NCBI GenBank assembly: GCA_016716065.1
Contig: JADJXA010000013.1
Coordinates: 1 to 64,000, forward strand
Direction: 5' to 3'
DNA: 64,000 bases
Source: Candidatus Leptovillus gracilis
GTDB taxonomy: Bacteria > Chloroflexota > Anaerolineae > Promineifilales > Promineifilaceae
Positions 1 to 10,044 of the stretch are shown here, one piece after another. Position 1 is the stretch's first letter; each line of letters opens with the position of its first letter. The position numbers and the translations under genes were made by a program. The notes below the pieces were generated by a model that was not told the DNA's origin, ran no database searches, and worked only from the letters and a program-made list of their open reading frames with translations.

Positions 1-2397
1 GCCATCGGTAATGATGCCCAGCACACGCCGGTCGGCGTCTACCACCACGGCGCGGCGGCGGCGATCTTGTTCCAAGACCTGCACAATCTCCTCCACCGTC
101 GCCTGTGGTGATACCACCGGCACATCCCGGTACATCAGGTCGGCGATGGCCGTGCCACCAGACCTGGTTTCCGGGGTCGTATCCTCTACCGGCTGAAAAT
201 CTTCCAGCACGCGCAAAATATCTACGCGACTCACCCACCCGGCGAGACGGCCGTTGGCCTTCACCACCGGCAGCCTTTTCAGGTGGTGGGCCACCATCAA
301 TTCCATCGCCTGACGCAGCGGCGTGGTAGGCGCAACAGTCATCACCGGGGCAGTCATCAGGTTGGCGGCCGTGGAAGCCTGCGCCGGCAAATCGGCCAAC
401 TGCCGCAGCCAATCGGCGGCTGATATGTCGGCCAGCATGTCCAGGCGGGTGCTGAAACCGGCGCGGCGCAGCAGATCGCCATCGGTGATGATGCCCAAGA
501 GATGACCGTTCTCGGCCACCACCGGCAGGCTGCGATACCCCTTTTGCAGCAGCAAGGCCACAATTTCGGCCGTCGGCGTATCCGGCGAGACGGCAACAAC
601 TTCCGTGCGCATCACGTCGCGTACTGGCTGGTCCAACGGGTCTACCGGCCGATCTGCGTCGGGCGCTTTGGTCATTTTTTCGGCGAAGGGAGCGATCATC
701 AGCGATTCCATAATGGGCGGTTCGGAAACGGCCGTGACTTCTTCGCCCACCGCCACGATCACCCCCAAAGCCGCGATAGCTTTGTCGGCGCTCCAAAAGA
801 CATGTTCTGGTCCCAACTCTTCCAGCACACCGGCCCGCTCCAACAACACCCGCACCCGATCATCCATCGAAGAGAGCAGAATATCGCCGCCCCCGTGTTT
901 CTGTCGCTCTATGAGTTCACGAATTACTTCCATGCCGGTGGCGTCAATCAGGGGCACGCCGCGAATAGATAAAATGAGAGTCGCGTCCGGCTCGTCGTGG
1001 CTTTCGACAAACTCCAACAGGCGGCGGGCAGCGGCAAAAAAGAGAGGGCCGCTGAGGTAATAGACCGCTACGTTGTGGCCGGAGGGCGCCAATGTTTGCC
1101 CCGCTTCAGACAACCGCTCGATTTCTACCGGCTTGCGCGATATTTGCAGTTCGCTCATCTGCGCCATAAAAATCAACGTGCTAATGCCAAAGCCAATCAA
1201 AATAGCCTGTGTCAGGTCCAGCACCACCGTCGCCACCAATGTAATGGCAAAGGCGATGATGGCGTGGCGCAGGCGGTGGCTGAAGTAGAAGCGGATGGTA
1301 TGCCACTCGTTCATGCGCCAGGCGGTCACAATGAGTACGCCGGCCAGCGCCGCCAGGGGAACCTGCCGGATGATGCCGGCCAGCAGCAGCGCCGCCAATA
1401 GCAAAACAACGCCATGCAAAATGGGGACCACGCGCGTGACGCCGCCACTTTTGATGTTGACGCTGGTGCGGGCGATGGCCGCCGTAGCCGGCACGCCGCC
1501 AAACAGGGGAATGAGCATATTGCCCACGCCCTGGGCGATCAGTTCCAGGTTATTGTTCAGCCGAATGCCGGTCATGTTGCCGGCCACAGCGCCGCAGAGC
1601 AGGCTTTCGATGGCTCCCAAAGCAGCAATAGACATGGCGGGCACAATCAAATTGTTTAGATCCGACCAGGGAATTTCGGTGAGGCTGAGCCGGTTCTCCA
1701 ACAAGATGGTGCGCGGCACGGCGCCAATCACCGGAACCGGCCAATGGGCGACGACGACGATCAGGGTCGCCAAGATAATGCCCACCAGCGAACCGGGCAC
1801 GCGCTGGCCGAACTTGAAACGAGGCCAGACAACCATGGTGGCGATGACCAACAGGGCCAGGAAGACAGCCTCTGGGTTAGGCGCAATACCGTTTTCCGCG
1901 TAATAGCGCAGCTTTTCGATGACGTTTTCCGCCGCCGGGGTTTTGATGCCCAGGAAGTTGTCTAGCTGCCCCAGGGCGATGATGATGGCAATGCCGCTGG
2001 TGAAACCGGAGATGACCGGGCTGGGGATGAGGGCGACGACGCGCCCCAGGCGAAAAATACCCAGGAGGGTCATCATGATCCCGGCCAGGAGCGCTGCCAC
2101 CCACATGCCTTGCAGCCCATAGCGGCTGACCAACACAATGAGCACCGCCGACATGGCGCCGGTGGGGCCGGAAATCTGGTAAGGTGCGCCGCTCAATAAG
2201 CCAATGACGACGCCAGCGAGTACGGCCGTTACCAATCCCGCCGCTGCATCTGCCCCCGAAGCCACACCAAAAGCCAGCGCCAATGGCAGGGCCACGGCCG
2301 CTACCGTGATACCGGCCAACACGTCTTTTTGCAGTGTGGATCGGTTGTACCCGGCAAACTCGCGCCGCCACATACGCGGCCACTCTTGAACCATCAT
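1..2397 (-). CDS. SulP-family anion transporter with STAS and CBS domains (3' end beyond window)
   Basis: Open frame of 799 codons from ATG 2397, preceded by AGGTG, running off the left edge. The first ~420 residues are a multi-helix membrane domain with SulP features (LAGITVAAVALPLALAFGVA near the start, ISGPTGA). A STAS domain follows (about 440-550; LIDATGMEV is the STAS core). Then come CBS motifs near residue 590 (VRDVMRTEVVAVSPD), near 680 (NLMTAPVMTVAP) and near 750 (DLMYRDVPVVSPQ), the last cut by the window. Known SulP proteins carry sulfate, bicarbonate or other anions, and CBS pairs usually sense adenine nucleotides. The substrate cannot be told. The gene lies behind fur and a terminator, so it probably has its own promoter or is attenuated. 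Confidence 0.9.
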   Translation of the reverse strand, partial: MMVQEWPRMWRREFAGYNRSTLQKDVLAGITVAAVALPLALAFGVASGADAAAGLVTAVLAGVVIGLLSGAPYQISGPTGAMSAVLIVLVSRYGLQGMWVAALLAGIMMTLLGIFRLGRVVALIPSPVISGFTSGIAIIIALGQLDNFLGIKTPAAENVIEKLRYYAENGIAPNPEAVFLALLVIATMVVWPRFKFGQRVPGSLVGIILATLIVVVAHWPVPVIGAVPRTILLENRLSLTEIPWSDLNNLIVPAMSIAALGAIESLLCGAVAGNMTGIRLNNNLELIAQGVGNMLIPLFGGVPATAAIARTSVNIKSGGVTRVVPILHGVVLLLAALLLAGIIRQVPLAALAGVLIVTAWRMNEWHTIRFYFSHRLRHAIIAFAITLVATVVLDLTQAILIGFGISTLIFMAQMSELQISRKPVEIERLSEAGQTLAPSGHNVAVYYLSGPLFFAAARRLLEFVESHDEPDATLILSIRGVPLIDATGMEVIRELIERQKHGGGDILLSSMDDRVRVLLERAGVLEELGPEHVFWSADKAIAALGVIVAVGEEVTAVSEPPIMESLMIAPFAEKMTKAPDADRPVDPLDQPVRDVMRTEVVAVSPDTPTAEIVALLLQKGYRSLPVVAENGHLLGIITDGDLLRRAGFSTRLDMLADISAADWLRQLADLPAQASTAANLMTAPVMTVAPTTPLRQAMELMVAHHLKRLPVVKANGRLAGWVSRVDILRVLEDFQPVEDTTPETRSGGTAIADLMYRDVPVVSPQATVEEIVQVLEQDRRRRAVVVDADRRVLGIITDG

Positions 2398-2444
2398 GAG
2401 AACACCTCTATTAGATTAGATTTTTGGCGTCCGGCACGCTGTCC

Positions 2445-2471
2445 AAAAAAAAGACATACCAGAGGTATGTC
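2445..2471 (-). terminator. Rho-independent terminator between fur and sulP
   Basis: On the minus strand GACATACC-TCT-GGTATGTC is followed by eight T. It ends about 48 bp before the SulP start codon, so it either ends the trp-fur transcript or attenuates entry into the transporter gene. Confidence 0.75.
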
Positions 2472-2563
2472 GTCTCGGTGACAAATTGGGCATCTGTCGG
2501 TTCGTCGTGGCGCTCATTTTATGACCATCTGGCGCGAAGGGCAACAGATTCAGGCGTCATTAT

Positions 2564-2611
2564 GGATTGACGATTGACGATTTGGGCAATTGACAATTGG
2601 CGATTGGCCCG
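2564..2611. repeat. Degenerate GATTGACGA/GATTGG short-repeat array
   Basis: About five imperfect copies of a 7-9 bp unit (GATTGAC, CAATTGAC, GCGATTGG) directly after the fur stop codon. The same unit recurs in reverse orientation at 54,068-54,110 before pgi. No gene is seen in it. Confidence 0.6.
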
Positions 2612-3046
2612 TTAGTTCCGGCATTCTTCGCACAGACCGTAAAACTCTAGCAAGTGTCCCTGCACATCAAAACGGAAGCGCTGGCCGACCACTTTTTCGA
2701 TTTCCGCCAACACGCAGTCATCAAACTCAATGACTTTGTCGCACGCGCCGCAGATGAGATGGTGATGATGGCCGTGATGCAACAAGACAAAATGGGCCGC
2801 GCCGGTACCCTGGTAAATAGGGCGAATGAGGTTGAGTTGGCACAACAAATCGAGCGTGCGGTACACCGTCATGCGGCCAACGTTGGGGGAATCTTGATGC
2901 ACACGCTCTACCAGATCGTCGGCGGAGATGTGACCGCCGCAGGCAACCAGCGCTGCGAGAATGGCCTGCCGCGAGGCAGTGAGCCGATAACCATGTGCGG
3001 TAAGCGCCGCACTGAGCCGGGTGAGTTGATCTTCCATTGTTCCCAT
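2612..3046 (-). CDS. fur: Fur-family metal-responsive repressor
   Basis: 144 residues from ATG 3046 (ATG 3037 is an alternative; neither has a clear Shine-Dalgarno). The N-terminal winged helix carries the family signature NVGRMTVYRTLDLL, the hinge has HHGHHHHLICGACDKV, and two CxxC motifs (CGAC, CEEC) form the structural zinc site. Length is normal for Fur/Zur/PerR. Which metal it senses cannot be read from sequence; the two CxxC pairs and His-rich loop fit Fur or Zur. It starts 67 bp after trpC in the same direction and probably shares that transcript. Confidence 0.9.
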   Translation of the reverse strand: MGTMEDQLTRLSAALTAHGYRLTASRQAILAALVACGGHISADDLVERVHQDSPNVGRMTVYRTLDLLCQLNLIRPIYQGTGAAHFVLLHHGHHHHLICGACDKVIEFDDCVLAEIEKVVGQRFRFDVQGHLLEFYGLCEECRN

Positions 3047-3113
3047 TCTAACCGGATTGAGAGTTCTTATCAAAAGGTGCAAAAAGCCGGGCGAACCGAC
3101 ATGACAAATCCCT

Positions 3114-3935
3114 TTACGAACCGGCCGCAACCAGATGCTTGACGGTGGCAACCAGGTCCTTGCTTTTCACCAGGGTTTCGCCGACGAGAATGGCGTCCAC
3201 GCCAATGCGGCGCATGGCGTGGACATCAACGGCCGTTTTAATCCCACTCTCCGCCACCACGACCACGTCTTCGGGGATGCGCTGGCGCAGCCGGGCGGTG
3301 TTGGCAAAATCCACCTCGAAGGTCTGCAAGTTGCGGTTGTTGACGCCGATGATTCGTGGCTTCACCGCCAGCGCTTTTTCCAGTTCCGCCTCGGTATGCA
3401 CTTCCACCAGAGCACTCATGCCCAGTTGCTGCGCCAGATGCAGCAAGTCGCGCAGCTCATTTTCGCCGAGAACGGCCGTAATCAACAAAATCGCGTCGGC
3501 GCCGGCGGCCCGCGCCTCATACACCTGATAGGGGTGGAAGATGAAATCTTTGCGCAGCACCGGGATTTTCTGCGAGCCAACCGATTGGCGCACATCGCGC
3601 AGATGCTCCAGCGAACCTTGAAAGTGACGGCCGTCGGTCAATACAGAAATCGCGCTGGCCCCACCCTGCACGTAGGCCCGCGCCAACTGCACCGGATTGT
3701 ATTTGGCGACCAACAGTCCTTTGCTGGGCGACGCTTTTTTGCATTCGGCGATTAAGGACACGCCGGGCTTGCGCAGCGCGGCGTAGAAATCGTTGGGTGG
3801 TGGCGCGGTGTTGGCGAACGCCCGCACATTTTCCAGCGGCGTTTCGCGCATTATTTTCGGCAGGTTTTCCCGATGAAAGGTCATTATTTCGTCAAGAATA
3901 GTCCCGCGACGTTTGGCTAAGTTGGTAACGCTCAT
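3114..3935 (-). CDS. trpC: Indole-3-glycerol-phosphate synthase
   Basis: 273-residue TIM-barrel enzyme that closes the indole ring in tryptophan synthesis. Family motifs are all present: LIAECKKASPSKG near residue 61, VLRKDFI, GADAILLI, LVEVHTEAEL, GVNNRNL and VAESGI near the C-terminus. ATG overlaps the trpD stop codon by four bases (ATGA), so the two are translationally coupled. It is a monofunctional TrpC; no TrpF domain is fused to it. Confidence 0.96.
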   Translation of the reverse strand: MSVTNLAKRRGTILDEIMTFHRENLPKIMRETPLENVRAFANTAPPPNDFYAALRKPGVSLIAECKKASPSKGLLVAKYNPVQLARAYVQGGASAISVLTDGRHFQGSLEHLRDVRQSVGSQKIPVLRKDFIFHPYQVYEARAAGADAILLITAVLGENELRDLLHLAQQLGMSALVEVHTEAELEKALAVKPRIIGVNNRNLQTFEVDFANTARLRQRIPEDVVVVAESGIKTAVDVHAMRRIGVDAILVGETLVKSKDLVATVKHLVAAGS

Positions 3936-4960
3936 AGGAAGCTGTTGGTTGTCTTAATCCAGGATTGTAAGGCGGCCAGGGCACGGCCGTTAGCAATAGA
4001 ATTACGCGCTTTTTCCAGTCCGGCCATCAGGTTATCATCCGCCACACTGAGGGCGGCGGCGGCATTCAGCAGCACAATGTCGCGGCGCGGCCCCTGGTCT
4101 TGCCCACTAAGAATGTCGTAGGTGATTTGGGCATTGTCCTGCGGCGCGCCGCCCAATAGATCGGCCATCGTCGCCCGCGCCAGACCCAGGTCACGCGGAT
4201 CTAGTTCACGGGTACGCACAATCCCATCTCTTAAATAGCTGACGCGATTCACGCCCGTCGTCGAAAGTTCGTCTAATCCATCCGCGCCGTGAACCACATA
4301 AGCGGCCTGGCTGCCCAATTTAGCCAGCACGGCCGCCAGCGGTTCTGTCAGCGCCGGGCTGTAAACGCCGATCAGTTGGTGCGTCGCTCCGGCGGGATTG
4401 GTCAGCGGCCCCAGGAGGTTAAAGACAGTGCGCTGCCCCATCTCCCGGCGCGGCCCGATGGCGAAGCGCATGGCCGGATGGTGGTGGATGGCATACAAAA
4501 AGCCGATGCCCACCTCGGCTATGCAGGCAGCCACCTGCGCCGGGGCAAGGTCCAGATTGCCGCCCAGAGCCAGCAGCACGTCGGCCGAGCCGGATTGGCT
4601 GCTGGCGGCGCGATTGCCATGTTTGGCGACCTTCACCCCGGCCCCGGCGACAACAAATGCGGCCGTGGTGGAGATGTTGAAGGTGTGTTTGCCGTCGCCG
4701 CCAGTGCCGCAGGTATCCACGACCATCTCGCCGGGCAGCAGGCCAGGCACGGCCACCGCGACGACATGGGCGCGCATGGATTGGGCGCTGCCGGCGATTT
4801 CGTCCACCGTTTCGCCTTTCATGCGCAGGGCCGTCAGGTAGCTGCCGATTTGCGCCGGGGTGGCTTCGCCGTTCATGATGACGTTCATGGCTTCTTCTGC
4901 CTGGTTGAAGGCGAGGTGACGGCCGTTAATCACTTCGGCAATGGCTTCTTTTAAGGGCAT
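3932..4960 (-). CDS. trpD: Anthranilate phosphoribosyltransferase
   Basis: 342 residues if started at ATG 4960, which has AGGAAAA eight bases upstream; an in-frame upstream extension to 5008 has no ribosome site. Transfers phosphoribose from PRPP to anthranilate. Diagnostic glycine-rich PRPP loop VDTCGTGGDG, then NISTTAAFV, KHGNRAASSQSGSADVL and GRREMG-type anthranilate contacts. Follows the broken M16 protease gene with about 70 bp between them and is coupled to trpC. Confidence 0.96.
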   Translation of the reverse strand: MPLKEAIAEVINGRHLAFNQAEEAMNVIMNGEATPAQIGSYLTALRMKGETVDEIAGSAQSMRAHVVAVAVPGLLPGEMVVDTCGTGGDGKHTFNISTTAAFVVAGAGVKVAKHGNRAASSQSGSADVLLALGGNLDLAPAQVAACIAEVGIGFLYAIHHHPAMRFAIGPRREMGQRTVFNLLGPLTNPAGATHQLIGVYSPALTEPLAAVLAKLGSQAAYVVHGADGLDELSTTGVNRVSYLRDGIVRTRELDPRDLGLARATMADLLGGAPQDNAQITYDILSGQDQGPRRDIVLLNAAAALSVADDNLMAGLEKARNSIANGRALAALQSWIKTTNSFL

Positions 4961-5028
4961 GTCGTTTTTCCTGACTACTTTTCGCCAGATTCTTTGGCGG
5001 GTGAGCAATACGCCGGTGATCTCAGGGG

Positions 5029-7937
5029 CTAAAGCACTTTGGTCACTTGCAGCCAGTTGCTGTCGTTGACGGCCGTAATCGCCTCGGCCGACCCCATCAC
5101 CACCACCAGACCATGCTGGCTGACCTGGGCCAATACCTCGCCAAATTCGCGGAAGTTGACGGCCGTTGTCGCCAGGATTTCGTCGCGGTACTGCTGACGC
5201 GCCTCATCGGTGCGGCCGATGAGGTGGCGCTGAAGCGAAGTAAAGCCTTTGGCGTCCGGCAGTTGGTAGGCGTCCATCGAACCAATCGCGCCGATGATAG
5301 ATTTGACCAGCTCGGCATCGTTCAGGTCCAGGTTGCGCAAAAAGTCGCTGGTATGGTCATAATTTTCCAACGTTTGCAGCAGATTCGGGTCGCGGTAAGA
5401 AAGATAGGTGTAAACGCCGGAATCCATGTCGAAGGAGCAAAAGCCGCCATACGCGCCGCCCTGGACCCGCACTTTTTCCCACAACCAGGTGGTGCGCAGG
5501 TATTTGGTGATGACTGAGACGGAGCCGTGCAGTTTGTAGCCCAGCTCGTACAAATTGGCCCCTTTGCCGACATAATTCACCTGGGCGGGGATGGTCAGCC
5601 CTTCGTGTTGGCGGCCGAAAGGGGGCGTCCAGGTGAGCAGCTTGCCCGGTTTGGCGGGAATGGCCGCCAGGAAATCGGCCAACTGCGGTTGGAAGCGGGC
5701 GTAATTGTCCGCGTCCAGGGTAACATTGACGATGAGGTTTTGCCGATTGACCAACAGTTGGCGCACCGTTTCCAGCTTTGCCAGCACAGAGGGCCAATCC
5801 TTCTCCACTTCTTCGGCCAGTTGGCGCAGCAGGAACAGGTAACTGATGCCACCCATCTGCTCGTCTACCCAGGAAGATTCATCCAGATGGGCGCGGAGAC
5901 GGCCGTTAACCACCGAATGCCCCGATGGAACCAGCCCAGCCTCGCTGCGCGCTTTGCCTTCCAACACAATCTGGCGGAAGCGGGCCTGGTTGTCCAGCTT
6001 CACCGTCAACAGCATGTCGCGCAAGATGTTCAACATCTCTTGGGCCTGGGTGACGGTCGCTTTGGCGCGCAGGAACAACCAGGCCATGCTGCCCTGGCGG
6101 TCGGCCAGCGCCGAGGTAACATGCGTGGGATAGACGCCACCTGTTTTGCGGCCAATACGCTGCGACATCTTGACAAAATCTTCCGTTTCTGTGCCCAATT
6201 TCACCAGCGTCTGCCCAAACAAGCGCACATAGGGCAGCAAATCGGCGGGCACGGCTTTCATGTTCAAGCCCACATCAAAGTAGACAATACCGTTGGTGAA
6301 AAGGTCATGGTAGACCACTTCGCTGCCTTGCAGCGCGGCTACTTCGATGGGGATGCGCTTGTTTTCTTTTTCCAGGTCGGCCAGGGTAAGCACTGGAATC
6401 GCCGCCAACGCTTCCGGCGAATCAGGGGCTTCCTGACGAGCTTTTAACTCCTGGGTATTGGTGATGATCGCCTGCAATTCCGCCTGACTCAACGCAGCGC
6501 GCACGGCCGTCAGGCGGGCTTTTTCCGCCTCTTCCTGCTGTTGGCGCAGTCCGGTGTCCGGCTCCAGCAGCAGGGTAACGCGGTGTGGGTTTTGCAGCAG
6601 GTACACGCGGATGAAGTCCTGGAGGTAGGTGGGGTTGTTGGCGAGATTGGCTTTAACGGCCGTCATCGCTCCTTCATATTTAAGCGGGGCCAGGGGATCA
6701 CGGCCGTAAGCCCAGGTCCCCAACGCGCGCATCATCAGGGCGATGCCGCGCGGAAAAGAGCCGGTATTGTTTTCACGCAGGCTAAATTCGATGCTGTTGA
6801 CGGCCGCTTCCACCATGTCTGGCTCAAAGCCGTCGCGGACAATTTGGTTCAGCACTTCTTGCACCAGGGCTTCCACCTTGCCGGCGTCGGCTTTGTCTAT
6901 GCCCTTCAGCCCGACAGAAAAGGTCATCTGGCGCAGGTAAGTGGAAAGGCCGCTGCCAGTGAGGTCCTCGCCCAGACCAGAATCAATCAGCGCCTTGCGC
7001 AGCGGCGATGCCTGTGTGCCCACCAGGGCGTAAGACAGCACATTCAACCCCCAGACAAGTTCTGGATCGGCCGCTTCCGGCAGCACCCAATTGATGTCTA
7101 CCATCGCTTTTTTGGCGATGTCGGCGCCATCGTCCATGCTGTAGGGATAGGTGACGTATTTGGGCGCGGCAAAGGGGGCTTGCAAATCTACGCTGCCATT
7201 CACCTGGATGCGGTCAAAGTCGCGCAAATACGCATCCAACAACCGCAGCCGCTCTGTCTCGTCATCATCGCCATAGAAGAAGATGAGGGCGTTGGCAGGA
7301 TGGTAGTAAGTGTCATGAAAATTCTTGAACTGCTCGTAAGTCAGGTCGGGAATCACCTCCGGGTTGCCGCCGGAATCGTGCTGGTAGGCGTTGTCCGGGA
7401 ACAGTTCTTGCTTCACATAACGGAACAAGATATTGTCGGGCGAAGAATAAGCGCCTTTCATCTCGTTAAAGACGACCCCTTTGTAGGTCAGCGGCGCGTC
7501 CAGGCTTTCCAATTCATAATGCCAGCCTTCCTGCTGCAAGTGGTGGGGGTGATGAGCGGATAAAAGACGGCATCCAGGTAAACGTCTACCAGATTGTAGA
7601 AATCTTGCAGATTGGTGCTGGCGACCGGGTAAGAGGTGCGGTCGGCGCTGGTGAAAGCGTTGACGAAGGTGTAGAGCGAGCCTTTGAGCAGCTCCACAAA
7701 TGGCTCTTTGACCTGATATTTGCGTGAACCGCCCAGCACGGAATGTTCCATGATGTGGGGCAGGCCGGTAGAATCGGCCGGCGGTGTGCGGAAATTAATG
7801 CCAAAGACTTTGTTTTCGTCGTCGTTGGCGAGGGAAAGCAGTTCCGCGCCCGTCTTTTGGTGACGATAGAGACGCGCCTGGGTGTTCAGTTCGGCGATGT
7901 GTTCTTCGCGCAGCAGTTCAAATCCGTGGGTGATCAT
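5029..7937 (-). pseudogene. M16C (PreP-like) zinc metalloprotease, one frameshift
   Basis: Two adjacent frames together give about 970 residues, the normal length of presequence-protease-type M16C enzymes. The N-terminal piece (7937 to about 7545; SD AGGT) carries the inverted zinc site HIMEH in LPHIMEHSVLGGSRKY. The second piece continues with HYELESLDAPLTYKGVVFNE and runs through both M16 halves to TAG at 5029. The break is at the G run 7545-7549: adding one base there restores ITP-HHLQQEGWHYE without loss. The rest shows no decay, so this is either a sequencing error or a very recent mutation. It sits inside the trp gene run, between the ribbon-helix-helix gene and trpD; a link with tryptophan metabolism is not evident. 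Confidence 0.88.
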
Positions 7938-8084
7938 GTGCTATTACCTCGCTGGAAATTTTGGGTATTGTAACCCTGATGAGCGGGCTGTGTCCAACCA
8001 GGACGGCCGTTATTCAGCAATTCCAATAATGAGCCTATCTCACCCCAGTGTGAACCAAAAGGGGCGAGACGGCATTGGTTGAAG

Positions 8085-8420
8085 TCAACGGCCGTTCACA
8101 AATCCAGAGTTATCTTCAATATCTTGTCTATTTGCGCCATCACGTCTGGCGGCAGACTGCCTCAATGCCTCCCAGTCGCTCTTGGCAAAAGATTCAGCGA
8201 TGTCGTTTTGCAGCGCCTGATACGCAGCATCGCCGGACAGCGTGGCAAATTGACGATCAATTTCTTCTCGCTCTAGCCGGGCAATGAACTGCTCTAAAGC
8301 CGTAACAATGAGGGCATTGCGGTTCGGCGACTGGCCTGAGTCCACCAGGTTCTGGTTGCGTTGAAGCAGTTTTGCGGGAAACATCACGGTGGTACGGACC
8401 GTTCCACATTTGTCGAGCAT
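8085..8420 (-). CDS. Ribbon-helix-helix antitoxin-like protein, no toxin partner
   Basis: 111 residues from ATG 8420 with a perfect GGAGG seven bases upstream. The N-terminal part (GTVRTTVMFPAKLLQRNQNL, then SPNRNALIVTALEQFIARL) has the strand-helix-helix pattern of MetJ/Arc/CopG-type DNA-binding antitoxins; the C-terminal part is helical and acidic/basic. No toxin-sized gene lies on either side (147 bp to the protease gene, 51 bp to trpG). The stop codon is directly joined to an ACGGCCGT copy. It may be an orphan antitoxin or a simple regulator. Confidence 0.7.
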   Translation of the reverse strand: MLDKCGTVRTTVMFPAKLLQRNQNLVDSGQSPNRNALIVTALEQFIARLEREEIDRQFATLSGDAAYQALQNDIAESFAKSDWEALRQSAARRDGANRQDIEDNSGFVNGR

Positions 8421-8471
8421 ACAAACCTCCATCATTTTTGATGTGGAATATGATGCGAGATGAATCAACTG

Positions 8472-9035
8472 TCAACGGCCGTCTAAAAAATTCTGCAATA
8501 TCCGCTTACCATGCTCCGTCAAAATGCTCTCCGGGTGGAACTGTACACCCACCACCGGATATTCGCTGTGCTGCAAGGCCATCACCTCGCCCTCGCTGGT
8601 GAAAGCCGTCACCTTCAGGCAGTCCGGCAGCGGCTCCTCAACGATGAGCGAATGGTAGCGCGTGGCGTTAAACGGGCTGGGCACGCCAGAGAATAAGCCC
8701 TGACGATTATGGTACACCGGCGAAACCTTGCCGTGCATCAGGCGCGGCGCGCGCGTCACCTTGCCGCCATACACTTCGCCAATACACTGGTGGCCCAGGC
8801 AAACGCCCAAGACCGGCGTCGTCGGCCCCAACTCGCGGATCACATCGTTAGAAATGCCGCCATCCCCCGGATCGCCCGGCCCCGGGCTGATGACGATTTG
8901 CGTCGGCCGCAAGGCGCGGATCTCCTCCAGCGTCACCTGATCATTACGAAACACAGTTAACTCTGCCCCCAATTCCCCCAAATATTGCACCAGGTTGTAG
9001 GTAAACGAGTCGTAGTTATCAATCACCACAATCAT
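8472..9035 (-). CDS. trpG: Anthranilate synthase glutamine amidotransferase subunit
   Basis: 187 residues from ATG 9035 (GGAGA eight bases upstream). Class I glutamine amidotransferase: nucleophile Cys in GVCLGHQCIGEVYGG and the His-Glu pair in GVQFHPESIL. It feeds ammonia to TrpE. The N-terminus MIVVIDNYDSFTYNLVQYL is typical of TrpG/PabA; because trpE and trpD are in the same run the Trp role is likely, though such subunits often also serve folate synthesis. The last codons GAC GGC CGT overlap an ACGGCCGT copy. Confidence 0.95.
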   Translation of the reverse strand: MIVVIDNYDSFTYNLVQYLGELGAELTVFRNDQVTLEEIRALRPTQIVISPGPGDPGDGGISNDVIRELGPTTPVLGVCLGHQCIGEVYGGKVTRAPRLMHGKVSPVYHNRQGLFSGVPSPFNATRYHSLIVEEPLPDCLKVTAFTSEGEVMALQHSEYPVVGVQFHPESILTEHGKRILQNFLDGR

Positions 9036-9057
9036 GACAAAATCTCCAGAACTCAAC

Positions 9058-9987
9058 TCACTCCAACTTCACAACAATCAAGGTAAACGTCGCCGCGCCA
9101 CCGTTGGCTGTGCTGATTTCAATGGTGTATTCGGTGGTGCGCAGAGGCAGGACAAAAGCGGCCTCGGCCGAACCAGGGCCGGAGAAGTTGGCTTCGTTGG
9201 CGATACTGCCAGCCTCGAAAAACTTAAGCACGAGGTCGCTCTGGTCCAGCGGCTCGGCAAAAGCCACCACCGGCCGGCCGCCGTTGGATTGGACGGTATA
9301 ACTTTTACTCTGTCCGGCAGTCAGGGTTTCGCCGCGATAATGGGTGGCTAAGGGGGTGTCGGTGGCTTCATCGAAGACATAGACGGCCGTTTCCCCCGCC
9401 CCACTGCCCTGATTAGCCACAATCAAGCTAAACAAGCCATCATTATCTGGTGAAAACACCAACACTTCCGGCCGCCCCGCCGGGCTGAAATTCGCTTCGG
9501 TCAACGGACGTGCGCCATCCGCGCTGGCCGCCACCGCCAGCGCCACATCCGCCTCGCCAGAAGCCTCGGCAAAGACAAACAACGGCTGGAATTTGCTGCC
9601 TTGAATGGTATAGCTCTTCGACGCGCCCGGCTCCAGCCGGCTCACATCTTGCTGCCCGGGACCAAACAGGCGCACGGCCGTACCAACCATCGCCGGTGTA
9701 GGCGGAACGGCCGTCGCCAGACCACCTGTAGCCGGCCGTTCGGTCGCCGTTGCCGGGGGGACGGCTGTCGCCGTCGCCGCTGCCGTCGCGGTGGCCGGAA
9801 CGGCCGTATCTGTTGGCAGGGGAATGGCGGTGGGCAAAACGGCCGGCGACCCCTCCTGCGCCGCCGCCTGCGTTGGAATGGGCGTGGGAACGGCCGTTGC
9901 CGTCGGCGTGCCCGAAAAATTACACGCCAATGTCAGACCAACCAGGCTAAACAACGCCAACCAAACAACACTCTTTCTCGGCATCAT
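9058..9987 (-). CDS. Lipoprotein with Pro/Thr/Ala linker and repeated beta-rich domain
   Basis: 309 residues from ATG 9987, five bases after GGAGG. Signal peptide with lipobox LTLAC near residue 22, then ~80 residues of P/T/A-rich linker, then two similar beta-rich modules, each starting with a KSYTIQG/KSYTVQS strand and containing EANFS. Secreted and lipid-anchored; function not recognised. The modules resemble pre-peptidase C-terminal type beta-sandwiches, which is a guess. It lies between trpS and trpG, 22 bp before trpG. Several TAV tripeptides in the linker are encoded by ACGGCCGT. Confidence 0.8.
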   Translation of the reverse strand: MMPRKSVVWLALFSLVGLTLACNFSGTPTATAVPTPIPTQAAAQEGSPAVLPTAIPLPTDTAVPATATAAATATAVPPATATERPATGGLATAVPPTPAMVGTAVRLFGPGQQDVSRLEPGASKSYTIQGSKFQPLFVFAEASGEADVALAVAASADGARPLTEANFSPAGRPEVLVFSPDNDGLFSLIVANQGSGAGETAVYVFDEATDTPLATHYRGETLTAGQSKSYTVQSNGGRPVVAFAEPLDQSDLVLKFFEAGSIANEANFSGPGSAEAAFVLPLRTTEYTIEISTANGGAATFTLIVVKLE

Positions 9988-9998
9988 ACGCACCTCCA

Positions 9999-10037
9999 GA
10001 AAGCGAGAGCAAGAGAAAGAAACCCACTCTCGCTTTC
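9999..10037. repeat. Intercistronic hairpin made of CTCTCGCTTTC repeats
   Basis: Perfect 11-bp inverted repeat GAAAGCGAGAG/CTCTCGCTTTC with further CTCTTGCTCTCGC copies around it, filling the gap between trpS stop and the lipoprotein ribosome site. No T-run, so mRNA processing or partial attenuation is more likely than full termination. Confidence 0.6.
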
Positions 10038-10044
10038 GCTCTCG

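Noticed and set aside
1295..1903. 202-codon plus-strand frame, and similar long plus-strand frames opposite the SulP, trpE, M16C and uvrA genes
   Set aside because: They are shadows of strongly supported minus-strand genes and have no homologous motif of their own.
8015..8075. Possible relic of the miniature element (CAGCAATTC..., GGGCGAGACGGC, GCATTGG)
   Set aside because: Only short pieces match, no second inverted end and no flanking duplication. Too weak to call.
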